A stretch of DNA of 64,000 nt from Syngnathus acus. Its lineage: Eukaryota > Chordata > Actinopteri > Syngnathiformes > Syngnathidae. Location: positions 8,431,476 through 8,495,475 of the forward strand of contig NC_051089.1 of the NCBI RefSeq assembly GCF_901709675.1. The letters run 5' to 3'. The notes under the pieces were generated by a model, which had not been told where the DNA came from, did not search any database, and was given only the letters and a program-made list of their open reading frames with translations. Shown one piece after another: positions 30,135-42,900 of this stretch. Positions within the stretch are counted from its first letter, which is position 1. Each line of letters starts with the position of its first letter. A program made the translations under genes and the position numbers.

Positions 30135-30215
30135 CCGCCGGTAGTCAGCTGGGATACGCTCCAGCACATCTGCAACCCTCGGGAGAATGAAGAAGTTCAG
30201 ATAATGGATGAATGG
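30135..30215 (-). repeat. Dispersed repeat family A, copy 1
   Basis: The reverse complement contains a TCCATTCATCCATTATCTG head and CTGGAGCGTATCCCAGCTGAC. It is the same family as 31525, 38401, 49150 and 58735. The family carries the phrases CCATTTTCTATACC, CTCATTAGGGTC, AGCTGACTTTGGG and GGGAGAACATGCAAAC, seen widely in percomorph genomes. Confidence 0.55.
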
Positions 30216-30439
30216 AGCACACCTGATGACAGGTTTGGGCAAAATGCTGCAGTCAAACGAGCGTCCTGCTTGTTGCCTGGCGCTTTGCTGACCCCGTGTG
30301 GATAAAAACTGGCACAACGGCCAATATATGTTAATCAGAGAATTTAAAGACGCTGCTTAACCTTTTTTCTCCCCATAGTCTGCGCTTACTATTAATGTTT
30401 TAAAAATATTCAATCATCCAGCTAAATATGTTTGCAGTG

Positions 30440-30746
30440 GACATCAGGAGCTGCATCCACAATTCGAACCTTGTGGCAGTGTGTGCGCGCCATGCACCAC
30501 ACGCCGACGATGATGATGATGATGATGTTCATGATGATGATGATGGGTGGACCGAGCGGAGGTGGACCGGTAGGGCTCATTTCTTCATCTGTCTTCACCG
30601 CAGCGTCAAGCACCCCGAAGCCCTTGCACCTTGCACACCGCTCTCTCCTTCCTGCAACCCTGGCCACAAGACCGGATCGCAAGCCCGCAGAAGCCTGATC
30701 CAATGCATTATTTACGCGCAAAACTTCAGCAACTCATCTACCGGAT
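30440..30746 (+). promoter_or_regulatory. kiaa1549l: Candidate kiaa1549l promoter / 5' UTR (CpG-rich)
   Basis: A GC- and CpG-rich block that contrasts with the AT-rich intergenic DNA and runs straight into the signal-peptide exon. It contains a GAT repeat (30507-30544). The transcription start was not located. Confidence 0.4.
30507..30544 (+). repeat. GAT trinucleotide microsatellite
   Basis: About twelve GAT units with one interruption, upstream of the first kiaa1549l exon. Confidence 0.9.
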
Positions 30747-30972
30747 ATGGCTGCCGGTCTGAGGAAGCGTGCGCCAGGGACAACCCTGGCAGCGGACCCT
30801 GCTCCGGCGAGGGATGCCGGAGGAAGAGGAGGAGGATGCAGAAGAGGAGAAGAGGGAAGGCGTGCGAGAAGAAGGAGCAGGTGGCGGAGTGGAGCGCTAG
30901 GAATGCCTGCAAAGCGTGCGCTGTCTGCGGGGATGTTTTTACTCCTGCTCCGGTGCTCTTTGGCTGCAGAGG
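30747..30972 (+). CDS. kiaa1549l: kiaa1549l exon 1 (signal peptide)
   Basis: Two in-frame starts are possible. ATG 30747 gives an Arg/Gly-rich leader like the one in human KIAA1549. ATG 30903 gives a classic signal peptide, MPAKRALSAG followed by MFLLLLRCSLAA. Donor GAGG|GTAAGA, phase 1. No cDNA decides between the starts; 30903 alone suffices for secretion. Confidence 0.7.
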
Positions 30973-33900
30973 GTAAGACACGTGCACGCGCGCACACACA
31001 CACCAAATATGCAGATGGATGCATCATCACCATGCGTCTCCTCCTATCTCCCTCCACTGTGAATGAGTGTTGTTTCACACGGCATTGTTGTGCACACTAT
31101 TTGCTGCAGGCTGCAGGACCTAGTGGATGAACCAGGGCTCACCTGAGTAGCTGAAATACAACATGCTCCATGTCCATTGTTTCTAAAATGTGTCACTTCT
31201 TTAAGGATGCCTAATAATATCCAATATTGGAGAATCCTGTACATTTGATATTTTTTATTGTAGAACCGCATCATCATACTGAGCAGCTGGGAGTAGTCAC
31301 TTGCATGTGTCTCCGACCAAAATATTAGAAACCATTCTGTGTAATGCAGTGCAGCAGCCAACAATATTTGTAGTTTATTATTGTGGTTGGTTGTAGATGA
31401 AAACTATGGAGAGCTGTTTCTAATATTTGGGTAGTGGCCATTATTTAGCAAAAGATAGGTCGTCTCTCAGTTTATATTAAGTCATCCATACAAAATTGAT
31501 GACAAATTATAACTGAACAAATGAATCTGTTTTCTATACTGTGTGTCCTCATTGGGGTCACGAGTGAGCTGGTGTCTATCTTACCTGACTTTGGGCGAGA
31601 GGCGGTGTAGTCTGGATTGGTTGCCAATCAATCGCAGTGCACATAGAGTGATGTCTTTATTAATTCATTTCTTGGCCACATTCGTATCTCAGAAATAATC
31701 GTTTCACATTGGTATAAATGGAAATGTCATTAATCTGTTCCAAGAGTTACCCCGCTAGAAAAAAAAAGTGTGTTTTTTGATGAGAAAAAATGTAATGCTT
31801 GAATGCCGCACTGTACTTTTTAAAAATATGGAGTAATAGCATAATTAAACATAGTGTAAAGATTAAGTAGAGGTACTTTGTGATTTAACGTGGTCCAATC
31901 GATTTTTTTTGCTACTCCTTCAGGTGTGTCCACCTTCAAGAATAGTAATTATTTAATTTAATTATGTATTTATTATTTTTAATTATTTTACTGTAAGACA
32001 CTCAGTGAGATTCTGTTATTTTTTGTAGAGGATAAATAATATATGCCCATGAATATTAGAAACTATTATTCTAACAGTAAACTTTAACAGGTAGTGGCAT
32101 TAAACAGTTTGAGCCCCTCTTTTTTGATGAATTGTTCAATATTTGCCAAGCTGCAGCTTAGTGTGGAGTTGAATTGAGTTCACTGCGCTTGTATCTTAAG
32201 TTTGTGCTTACAAGTCAACAAACTAATATTATTGCAAGGCATCACTGGAATTATCCTTGCTAGCAAAAACACGACTGTACCATTTTTTGGTCATTCCTTG
32301 TTCTTGATCCATGGGATTTATTGGTGGTTAGATTGTCATGATGCATTAGTGCTGATATTGTCCTTCCACTGCAAAGAAACCACTGAGAATTGATGCTGCT
32401 CTTTTGTCTTACTCATTTACACAAATATTTATATATTTCCTCAGCCTATTTGTCTTTCCTGTCAACCTCTTAAAATTGCTTTTTAGTGTTTACATTTCCC
32501 TGACATTAACTATGATCTTTGTCAGTCAAAAGCTGAAGGGAGTTATTCTGGGAAGGCAAAGCAGTGCTGTCGCATGTGTTTCAGAGCATCTGGGTCAGCA
32601 CTAATGACACACATAATGTTGCCAAGAGTAGGTTTATCTCTGGGATCAAGGTTGCCTGTAAAAACCATGCTTGCTCACTGATTAAATTGCATATTGTTTT
32701 CATTCTAATACGACTTTGACCCAACACGTTACACTTGACCCAACCCAAACAAGACGACTGCATACAAGTGAGTGCTGCAAGGGCACATGTTTAATACTCC
32801 TGGATGTGCTGAGTGTTGAGAAGGAGGCTGAGACCGGAGAAGTGGTGCCTCAGCAGCGATGACTACCATCACTACCACCACATCACAGCTGCACACACCA
32901 TGCAATACTGTCACCCAGCATTAGAAAGACGTTCATTAGACAGCACTGTTTCTTGTGTTGACAGTAGCCAATACACCCCCCCCACACACACACACACATT
33001 TGCAAGATTTCTTTTCTCTATTTGGCATGAGGGATCTTGCCCAATTTTGTGGCATATTGATGCTGATGTTTTTTTTTTTTTTTATTAAAGTGAGTTGAGG
33101 AGCTTCATTTAGACAAAAGTGGTGTTCTGTTACCATCTTTTGGCAACTTGGTGCTATTAAACCATGTTGAAGTGAGTTTTAGAAGCTTCATTGTACAAAT
33201 GTAGTATTTTGTCACCATCTAGTAGCATCTTGCAGCCATTAAACTATGTTAGATTGCATTGAGGAGTAGTGCTTTGCTGTAATTTTTTTTTTCCCCATGC
33301 CGGCTTTTACATTTCTGTTCTAAACCATAAATATAAATCTTACAATGCATTATGTGTCAGGACTTTGACTGACAGGTGATCAATCCGAGGTGAACCCTGC
33401 CTCTTACCCTAAAGTCAAGCCCAAAATCATCTTTACAGTAATATGCTGTATGTGCCCCCACTCAACATGGCATTCTTATTAATAGTGCCTTGTATTGAGT
33501 TAAGCAACAAAATTCATCCCTTTTTCTCCATCTCTGGGGCAGCCATCTTGCCCACTGCAATGTGATATTTTTTTCCAGCCAGGAAAAACAATCCCTCCTG
33601 CTTGGTGTGCTTGCCGCTGGGACAGCCACATAATTTTTGCACAACTTGGCCAAGTGGCACCACAGCAGCGAGTTCTGCGTGGTGGGCATTTACAGTGTTT
33701 ACCAATAATCACAAAATCTCTTTGTGTGCGGTGGAACAATTACACACTCTCCTTCCACTTTGATAGTGCGGTCGGAAAAGCTGTTGAAAATCTTGCTGGA
33801 GCCTGGCTTTTTCCCTTCCTTGCTTTTCCCTCATTTACCAAAGTTGCACATTCAGAAAGAAAAGTCAATTGAAATCAATGACAGTGACAGACTGATTTCA

Positions 33901-36900
33901 TTTAGCACACACATTAGTGGCCGCAAGCAGCACTGCTTCCTTATCAAGCCAAAAACGTGATAAGTGACTAGCCCTCGTCATGCTCTAAACAACATTGTGG
34001 TGTAATGAATTTGAAAAAGAAATTGACGAGTTGACTTCTAGTCTATACCTATTTCAAGTCTCTGTTATTTAGATTCACAGAAAAGTATATAGGGCCACAG
34101 TGAAAAGAAAAAAAATGAGAAAACCTTTGTGTAAGTGAAGTCATATTTCAACTGCCATCAAACAGAATCCTTACATCTCTAAAAACCAACACTTTTCAAG
34201 AAACAGCAGCCAAAAAAGACTATTTCTGTTAACATTAACACTGCATTAGATGTGTCAATAATTTGTCAAAATAACAATGTGTGTGTTTTAAATACACAAA
34301 GTGTAGTGCTCTTTGTTTTGTATTAGCCCCCAAGGACCACGAGTATCCAGTGTACCTGATCCAAAAATAGTTCACATTGTGATTTCTTATGTTGTGTAAG
34401 TGATCATTTGAAAATGTAAACACTTGCACATATACGTATATAGAAATATTAGTGAGGCTACATGAGTTTTGTGTTCACTTAAAAGAATCATGCATGTAAT
34501 AATAATAATAATTCATTAAATTTGTATAGCGCTTTTCAAAAACCCAAAGACGCATGTGAGATGCCGTTACCTACCTGCAATGCCCGGTCCCTAATGACTG
34601 ATTAACACTAAAAGTAGAGGTTGACTGAGAAACTGCGCATCACCTTCCTTTTTACTACTTTCCTTTTTTCTCGCTCTACCAGCATGAGGCCTTCTCAAGG
34701 TGCCACCGTGTTAAAATAAATTCCTGGAAGTCACAAACAACTGTGACTCAAAACAACTAAAACAAATTCCTGGAAGTCACTTACACAAACAACTGTGACT
34801 CACAAGGGTGAGCATGAGGCCGACCCTGCTCCTCTAATTTCATCTCGCTGTGGTGATTTAACGCACAGCGCTTAATTAACTTGGGTATAAGCTTGAGATG
34901 AATGTGCCAGGTCCAGATCAATGTTTGCTTCCGTAGATGCAACAAGAGCCTCATTGCTAAGTCAATATGTAAACGTGTTAAAAACAGCGACACGCTGTTC
35001 AAAACGTCAGCGTTTAGATTTAGCTCCAAATTGAAAACACTGGTGTCAACCAATTAAACATTTATTGGTGCTGGAAATGATCCCCGAGAGGTTTTTTGTC
35101 ATATCCTAATGAAGTTTAAAAGGGCTAGCTCGTCTGCGTTAAAGGCTCGTATCGCTTCTAGAACTCACACGTGACGAAAAAGGCAAACATGCCTTCTAAT
35201 TAGTACAGCGGACCATCTGCTCGGTATTATCCCGGGTATAGTTCAGTGCGATCAAGGGAATATTTGTTCTTGTGTGTTGTGAGCAATATCTTAAAATTCT
35301 TGCCAGCATTGCTCTGTGCATTTAAGTGCTCGTGCATGCGACTGACAGACAATATTTTTGTGAGGTGCTGCCTCACAAAATATTGTAGTTGCTCCACTGT
35401 AACCTACTTTACATTGAATGTAGCCTGCTCGCAACATTTTAATTAGAGGTTACAATGAATGGGACTTTGTTGTTCTCCAACCTGACCTGTTTTGGGCGAT
35501 TCTCACAACTAACAAAGAATTATCACATTGTCATGTAAAAACTGAAAATGGGATTGTTTTGTGTCCTTTTGTTTTTTTTGGATGGGGTTACCGGGGTCAG
35601 CATCTGAGATGTTGGTGTTTAAGGTCACCATTCCGATGACAGAGATGATACTCCCTGACAGGCCATATTATTTCCACCCAAATATTTCATACTGTGGCTT
35701 TAAACTAAAAGGGAAAAGGAAATATTCATGATATTGCAATATTAATTTCAGTCTTGATTTATTCTGCGCTTCAAAGTTTCATGGGACTTTATGACATTAA
35801 AACCAACACGTACCCTCGAGAAGCCATGAGATGACCCCATGTGATGTCCTGACTCAGTCCCTAAATGTTGACTGAGGAGAACTTATTTGCAGTTTAAATA
35901 GCAATTTATTTTCCTGCTGTTTTTTTTTTAATTTAAAGTCCCATTATTCCTGGTTTGTAGAAATCGTGTGAAGGCAATGAGTGGAGAAACCCATTTGCTA
36001 CATCAGTACCAGTGAAGCGTCACAAACTCTGAGAGCATTAAAGGGAGAATTCCATACTTGTTCAAGTGTTATTAATGGACGAGTAATCAAGCTTTCCGAA
36101 AAGTCGTGCGGCCTGCACATTCGAATACTTTTCAGTATGTCTCGTATTTGGAGGTAATTTGCACATCTTTGAGAAACTTCATTACAAGATTTGCCATGTG
36201 TTTGACTTGTGACCAGTCCAGTGTGTACCCTGCTGACATACTTGCATAACTATTCTTTGTTGACTGGCTGATTAACAAGTTGAATGAAATATTCCCATAC
36301 GCACACAACTACGGGCTATAATGTACTGCGTATGCAGATTTCTTGCTTTCCATATTTTAGCTTTTTGTTTTCTATCATTAGGTTACTTTTGTAGATGTTT
36401 GTATGCAAACAACATGCTTCCTCAGTGGAGGTGATTTTGGCTTTGTTTCCCACAGGTACAATCAAATGGAAAATATTTCAACCTACCCTCAGCTCTACAC
36501 ATGTGCATTCTTGTAGCATGTAGCACTAGTTTGATTCATGCCTTTGCTTTAGTGCTCTGTGGTCGCCACGTCGGTGTTCAAATGACCCGTCTGGCTCCCA
36601 GAGGACCAGTTCATCCTGGGCTTATCCTAATGGGCTCCTGCCCCACCTCTGGAGACTTGCCTCTTTTCACATTGACAAACAAATCAATTCTGCATGCTGC
36701 AGTGTAGCATATAACACACTTTGCTTCCCCTCATCCATGCTGTTACATCATTTCATTGTGTGGGTGTGATATCTGTCTGAGATCACCACTCCCATGACTT
36801 TGTGCAGGGAGGGGACATTATGGTCTCCTCCCTGGAAACGTTGGATTTATAGGTATTCATTTACCACTGCAGTTTTTGTCTGGAATACGCTCTTGTTTTG

Positions 36901-39900
36901 TGAGTGAGTGAGTGAGTGAGTGAGTGAGTGAGTGAGTGAGTGTGTGAGTGTGTGTGTGAGTGAGTGAGTGAGTGAGTGAGTGAGTGAGTGAGTGTGTGTG
37001 CTTGTGTGTGCTTGTGTGTGCTTGTGTGTGTGTTTTGAATAATATGACATATAAAGCCTGATTTGGGAAAGGTTTGCATGTGCATTCTGATGCACTTGCT
37101 TATTACTACAGATTATTTTTGCATCAAAATGCTTTTAGCATTTATGAGTAGGGCACTGGAAGTGAAGTGAAGCGGAGCATTAGAGGGTGATACTTTTTAA
37201 TGTTACCAGCCTTTGTCTCAGGGATGATATTGCAAGTCAGTCCCTTATTTCTTTGCGATATAAAGAGACATTGATGTCACCCAATAGAGTGTGGAGTGGA
37301 CATAGAGGTGCTCATGTTCATATTAGACCAGTGAGAGAATAAAATAAAAATAAAAACGGTGGTGGTTAACTACCATGTGCACCCCCGTATACGGAAAAAT
37401 ACTCCATTAGTTAAGGTAGTTTGGTAGGTGTTTGTATAATTAGTGCACATGTCCCCATATTGAGTTCCAGATTATTTATTTTTTTAAATAAAATGATACA
37501 AAATAATTATTGGAACTTATTTAACAATGACCAGCCAGCCCCAACATCACCACCAATTCTCTAATGTGCCAGTCGGAATAGAAGTCCAATTACTTTATAG
37601 TTTTTAAAAAATTGTATTTATTTTTATTTTATTTTATTTTTTATACCTGCTGTATTTGGCTCTCTCCTACATTGTTATATGAAGTAATCTGTCATGCCAT
37701 GTCAGTTTGGGTAGCAAATAAACTCACCTAAAAGGAAAGTCTATTCTCAAAAGATTTGTTTTTATTATTCAAATGGCATCTGTGATTAGCATCTGATACC
37801 TTCATCCGTCAAACGTTGCCATACTGGCCTGTAATGATCTGGCCTAGTTATTATTCAGAAAGAAACCTACCATATGGGCCACTCCTGTGAGGACACCGCT
37901 TTAGAGTATCTGTCTGCCTTTGGGCTTTAAAATAAACCTGCTGCACTGCTATTGCTCGCTTGAGCTCTTATACATCAAATGGTACCCTTTTCTAACATTT
38001 TAATATTGACATTTTGTCTTTTGTTCATTAAAGATCGAGTTTGGTTTTCATTAGTAGTGTCTGAGAAGCTGCATCACATAAGGGATTAGTGGGCGCGCGT
38101 CCCACAGTAAGTATATTCATGCCGGACTTGATTCTAGACGATAATATATGTTGAGCAGTATAGCACAGTGGCATCTCTTTTAGTGATATTTATGGTATGT
38201 AAGGGTGAGGCAGGCAAAAGAAGATTTGATGGTGGTGTGTGTAAACGTGCTAGATTTAGATGTGCCAGGCTTGCATTGGGCATGAAAATAGAGTCCAATG
38301 TGTCATCTATTGATTTTGCAGTTTATGTCACCTTTTAATATCCGCTGTGTAGATGTTAACAATGTTATTGGTGAAAAATGGCAGTTCTCACATCTGATAT
38401 TGATCCATCTATCCATTTTCTAACACTTATCCTGGTTTACAGTACTGCCTGACTTTGTGCAAGAGGCAAGGTACACTGGTCACTGCGTGGTCACCTAAAG
38501 ACAACCACTTACACTCAAATTCAAATCTAAAATAGGCTATTTAGAGTCTTTAAATAACTTGTTCTCACAAGTACAGATAAATTGAAAGTCACAACCTTGG
38601 AGTGTGAAGCAGACTTGCTAACTGCATGCTTCTTCATGCTGCCTGCATCTGCTGTTGATCTAAAACAAAACTAGCGCTTTGTTTGAAATTTCCATGTAAT
38701 TATCATAAATAGTATGCACACCGCAGGGAACTCTTTGTTCTCTAAATTAGTGTTCCGTTTCATAGTAACTATATTGACTCATTTGATTGATTACTGCACA
38801 GTAAGAGTAGGAAAAAAAAATATATTTCATATTCTCACTTGTTATAGTCTCAAATTACATAACTTCCCAGATATTGATACAGTGCCACTGTTCAGCATAT
38901 TTCTGGGGTCAAGGTTGCAGCAGTGTGCTGTGAACCAGCCTATCATGCAATGTCATCGTGAAATGAGCATGGAGATTTCATCTCCCCCATTTTTTACCTA
39001 ATTAAAAACACGGCAGTGGGGTGACCACTGGCGCCACAAAACCAGCTGTAGAAACGTGTGGTCTGCCTCAGAGTCGCAGAGGCTTCCCTTACAGAGCTGA
39101 TCCATCATTCTGTTAGCGGGGGCCGAGAGAGATTTCATTTTACAGCAGCTGTGAGGCATCACTGTTGAACACGTGATCGTTGTGATGTGACACACAAGTG
39201 GGCATGCTCTGACGCTGCCAATTTAGTGTGTTATTACAAGTCAATCTCATTTCAATTTACAGCATGATATATGTATGTCTTTTTTTTATGCCCAAATCCT
39301 TCTGAATGTCCTGCTGCAAGCTTGTATTTGATTGTGCCTTGCCGCTTTCAGAGACCTCCGACTACCGAGCATTTACGCTTTATTCCAATGCTCAAGGTCT
39401 CGGTCAGCTTTAACTGAAAGCTTAGCAGGCTTTCCTCACCTTATTATCCCCCATTGTCCGCTTTCCTTCAACCTTCCTTGGCCTTGCCCAACCTCTACTA
39501 CTCCCTTTTGGAAATGGACTCATCTGAATTAGTAGCATGACTTAGTAGAAAGTAGTGTCCATATTGATTTAGTTATAAACCTTTAAACAACGTCTATTTA
39601 TGCACAAGCAGGAGCAACACTTGCAGACAGCATAAAAAACACTCACAGGCATTTATTCTTTATCTGCGAGAAATGACAAGTATGACAAGTAAATAGTGGC
39701 AAAAGCTCTGCTTCAATGATTTTTTTTTCTGGGGGGGCCGTAACAGGTGAATGGCATGTTTATTAATTTCAAAATGGAAAAATGATTTAGTCACAAAGCC
39801 AATTAAACTCGTAAGTCAAGGCACCAGTGTATGTACTGCTGCCAAAGGACTGGCAAAGCTCTGACTTCTTCTGAAGTGTCTCTTCGGGCCCAATTAAAGA

Positions 39901-42900
39901 GTCAGAGGAAGGGACATGTGAGCGCTCTCACGCAGTCATACCGGAACATTCTCAAGTCGTCGGCTTGCCTTTGCGCTCATTCTGTCGCATCACATGACTA
40001 AACCTCGAGATCACCTGCACACATCACCCAGTGAGGAGACTGTAGTCTCGTCTTTTTACGCAAACAATGTTGTGGCCAGCGAAAATGTCCAGTGCTTATA
40101 TTGTGTTTCTCTGAAGTCATCACAGCACTTGACCATCAAGGCAGCCACATTTTATGCAAAGCACTTAATGTACATTGAGCATGTGGAATCAGTACTTAAA
40201 ACACTAATAAGCTAACTTAATGTGTGTTGGCTAGGGTTGTATTCCACTTCCTTCAATTTCCTTGTGATTGCTTTTTATATGTAAATCTTGTAAACAAATA
40301 GCTTATAGAAGACAGTCTGGAAATTCTGGTGCGGTCCCTGTTGCCAAAGTTTTGTGCTGCTTTGGAGTCATATTTATTACTTAAGTAATAACCAAATTTC
40401 GTTGACTTCTGTATTGTAGTGATTGTCATCGAGTAGTCCGCGACCCTCTAGTATTGCAGGTGGTCAACGAAATTGGAAATGTAAAATATTTGTAAAAAGT
40501 TCTTAAAAAGAAAATCGATTCATTATTTGGACTTGATTTATTTTCTTGCTAATTATATCAATTGTAGTAGAGATTCCCAAAATACACATACAGATGCAAA
40601 TGAATAGCCTGTATCGGTCTATATTCTTTCAAACTAAAATAATATTCCGCCAAAGCAGTGGTCGCCGAGTTGCTTCTTGGTTCTAATGATGGTCCCTTGG
40701 ACAAAACTAATTGAAAACTCCTGCTGTATTGCATTGAATTCAATAATATTGTTGCATCAGGAGCGTTTTACTGCAGATGCCCCACTGCACCAAGACCTGT
40801 TATCCCAAGAATCGTATATTCTTGTGAGACGATGTTGTCCCTCTATAAGTGAATTAACCACTTCATGAAAATGTCCCCATCAAAAGTGTTAAACCTGCCA
40901 TCTTAAGTAGAGGAAATGCATAAGTCAGAAAGCGACAGTCATGCTCACCTTGTATGTAATCTCATCAGCTGGCGCCCTCCCTTGACCCTCAGCTGCCATT
41001 TCACATCCACCATGTCAAGTGGAGGCCGCAATCCCGAGATCCGTCAGAGTCACAGCATGCAGTCATCTGCTCATCCTGTCTCCTCTCGCGCATCATGCTC
41101 GTAGCAGACGACCATGAGTTTTAATCCAGTCACGTCTTCGTCTCTGCACGCACACGCGCCACACAGAGCCGCACTGTGACAAGATGTTATTTGAAGTGGC
41201 ACATTGTACTTGTATTTTTTCTCTCTAATTTGATGAATTACATTTCCACCAGCAGCCCAAAAAATGAGCTAAAATGGGCAGCTATTGTTATTTTTTTTTT
41301 TGTAATTACTCTCATTATAAATCCCTCAAAGGGAAAGGAAATTCAACTCACTCTACTGCTTTTGTCTCGGATACATTCACTCAGGCCAAGAAGTGTTTTG
41401 GACAGTGACATTGTCATTTTGAATGTGCCTTTATAGACCACCACAATGGAGGAGAGAATCTAATGTGGGAAATAGTGTAGACATTCAACTTCAACTCCAA
41501 TAATTTATAAATGATAATTATTTGATGTAGATTGTATCCATTTCAAATGTTTGAAATTTTAGACTGAGACTGTCCTATTCGTGAATATAACCATAATTGT
41601 GCTGTTTAAATTCAAAATATAATACAAAAGTTTATTTCTACGACTTCTAATAGTGACAGCAAACTTATTTTTGCTGCTTTTAGGGTTCTTCCTTGTTTCA
41701 TGGCATTCATTTCTAATGATGAGTGGATCCTGAGTAATATGCACCCATTTTTAAACCTTAACCAGCCCATTTGAATTCCAAGGACTGCCATGCCAGTTGC
41801 ATATCCAGAATGCAGATGAGCAACCATTTCAGTGTATTTGACAGGTTGTCTCTCTCCCAAGATGGATTATTATTAAATTGAATTCAAAAAGGGTTCATAA
41901 TAAGAAAAAAAAAACTACATCACAACACCCGACATTACAAATTTGTAGAGATTGAATCATGCGTTATATCCTCGTATTTATCATCAATAATAGTCCGCTT
42001 GGACAGTTTTTATATTTACAAGGGAAAATAACTTTCACAGCAGTAGTTTAGATTTTAATGATTTACCCTCTACCCTTCTTCTCTAAAGAGAAATCAAACT
42101 CTTAGAAAGGCACGTTGCCTCCAATTCACAAGTAAGGTTCGTGAGCTTACAAAGGACTTGTGGGAAAAAAAAATACTTTCTTGGAATGGTTTACCTTGTG
42201 CACCTTCTGCACCATTTAGAGAAATTGCATCTTTCTGGATGTGCACATTGAGGCCAAGAAATCAGTAGCTTCGGGCATCTATTTATTTTATTTTTTTTTC
42301 ACTCTCAAAGCGTTTAGGCCAGCAGATATACAACCTTTCATGTAAAAATTCAGTAAGAATGTGTCCCCAACTACCTTTTAAAACGAACCTGAGTAATTGC
42401 TTTCTCTTGCCTGTGGTTGAAACCAAAAATATAGCTCTGTATGCTTGACGTGGTGTTGGACTTGATTCTTACATTGTATCAAAACATTTTGGGCCCATTC
42501 AATGCTTTACAACCACAGGCCTGCTTGACCTTGAGAACCCTGACCTCAACCCCATCAAACACCTATTGGATGACCTCCAACTGACATTGTGATTCAAGCT
42601 GTCTCTTCGGCCCATGGTGGCCTCCAAGTTTATCACCTTGTGACTCAGCCCCGCATGAGTGTGGGTGTCGTTAAGACAGCAATGATAACCTTGCAGCCTG
42701 GAGCCTAGTGACAGTGTGTCACACAATAATTCCTGACAACAGTAGCCCAACGTGCACAAGCCTGGTTAAAGTGGCGTATTTCGACAAAGAGCTTCAGTGG
42801 ACAAACTTTAATCAATACAAAGGTTTTTAAGCACCACCCCTTATGTGGTTGGTTCCACCCTCTGCACAGCCCCGACCTTAATCGAATGGCAACGGTCATA

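Larger units (their letters stand above)
27031..30430. other. Intergenic region between hipk3 and kiaa1549l
   Basis: AT-rich sequence without a supported gene on either strand. It includes a retrotransposon-like tail at about 27453-27600, a second TGTATATA near 29712, and a repeat copy at 30135-30215. Confidence 0.6.

Noticed and set aside
30734-31078. Minus-strand frames over kiaa1549l exon 1
   Set aside because: They are the shadow of a CpG-rich exon whose + strand encodes a signal peptide and has a good donor.
36847-37095. Thr/His/Ser/Leu-repeat frames on the minus strand
   Set aside because: They are translations of the GAGT/TGTG minisatellite.
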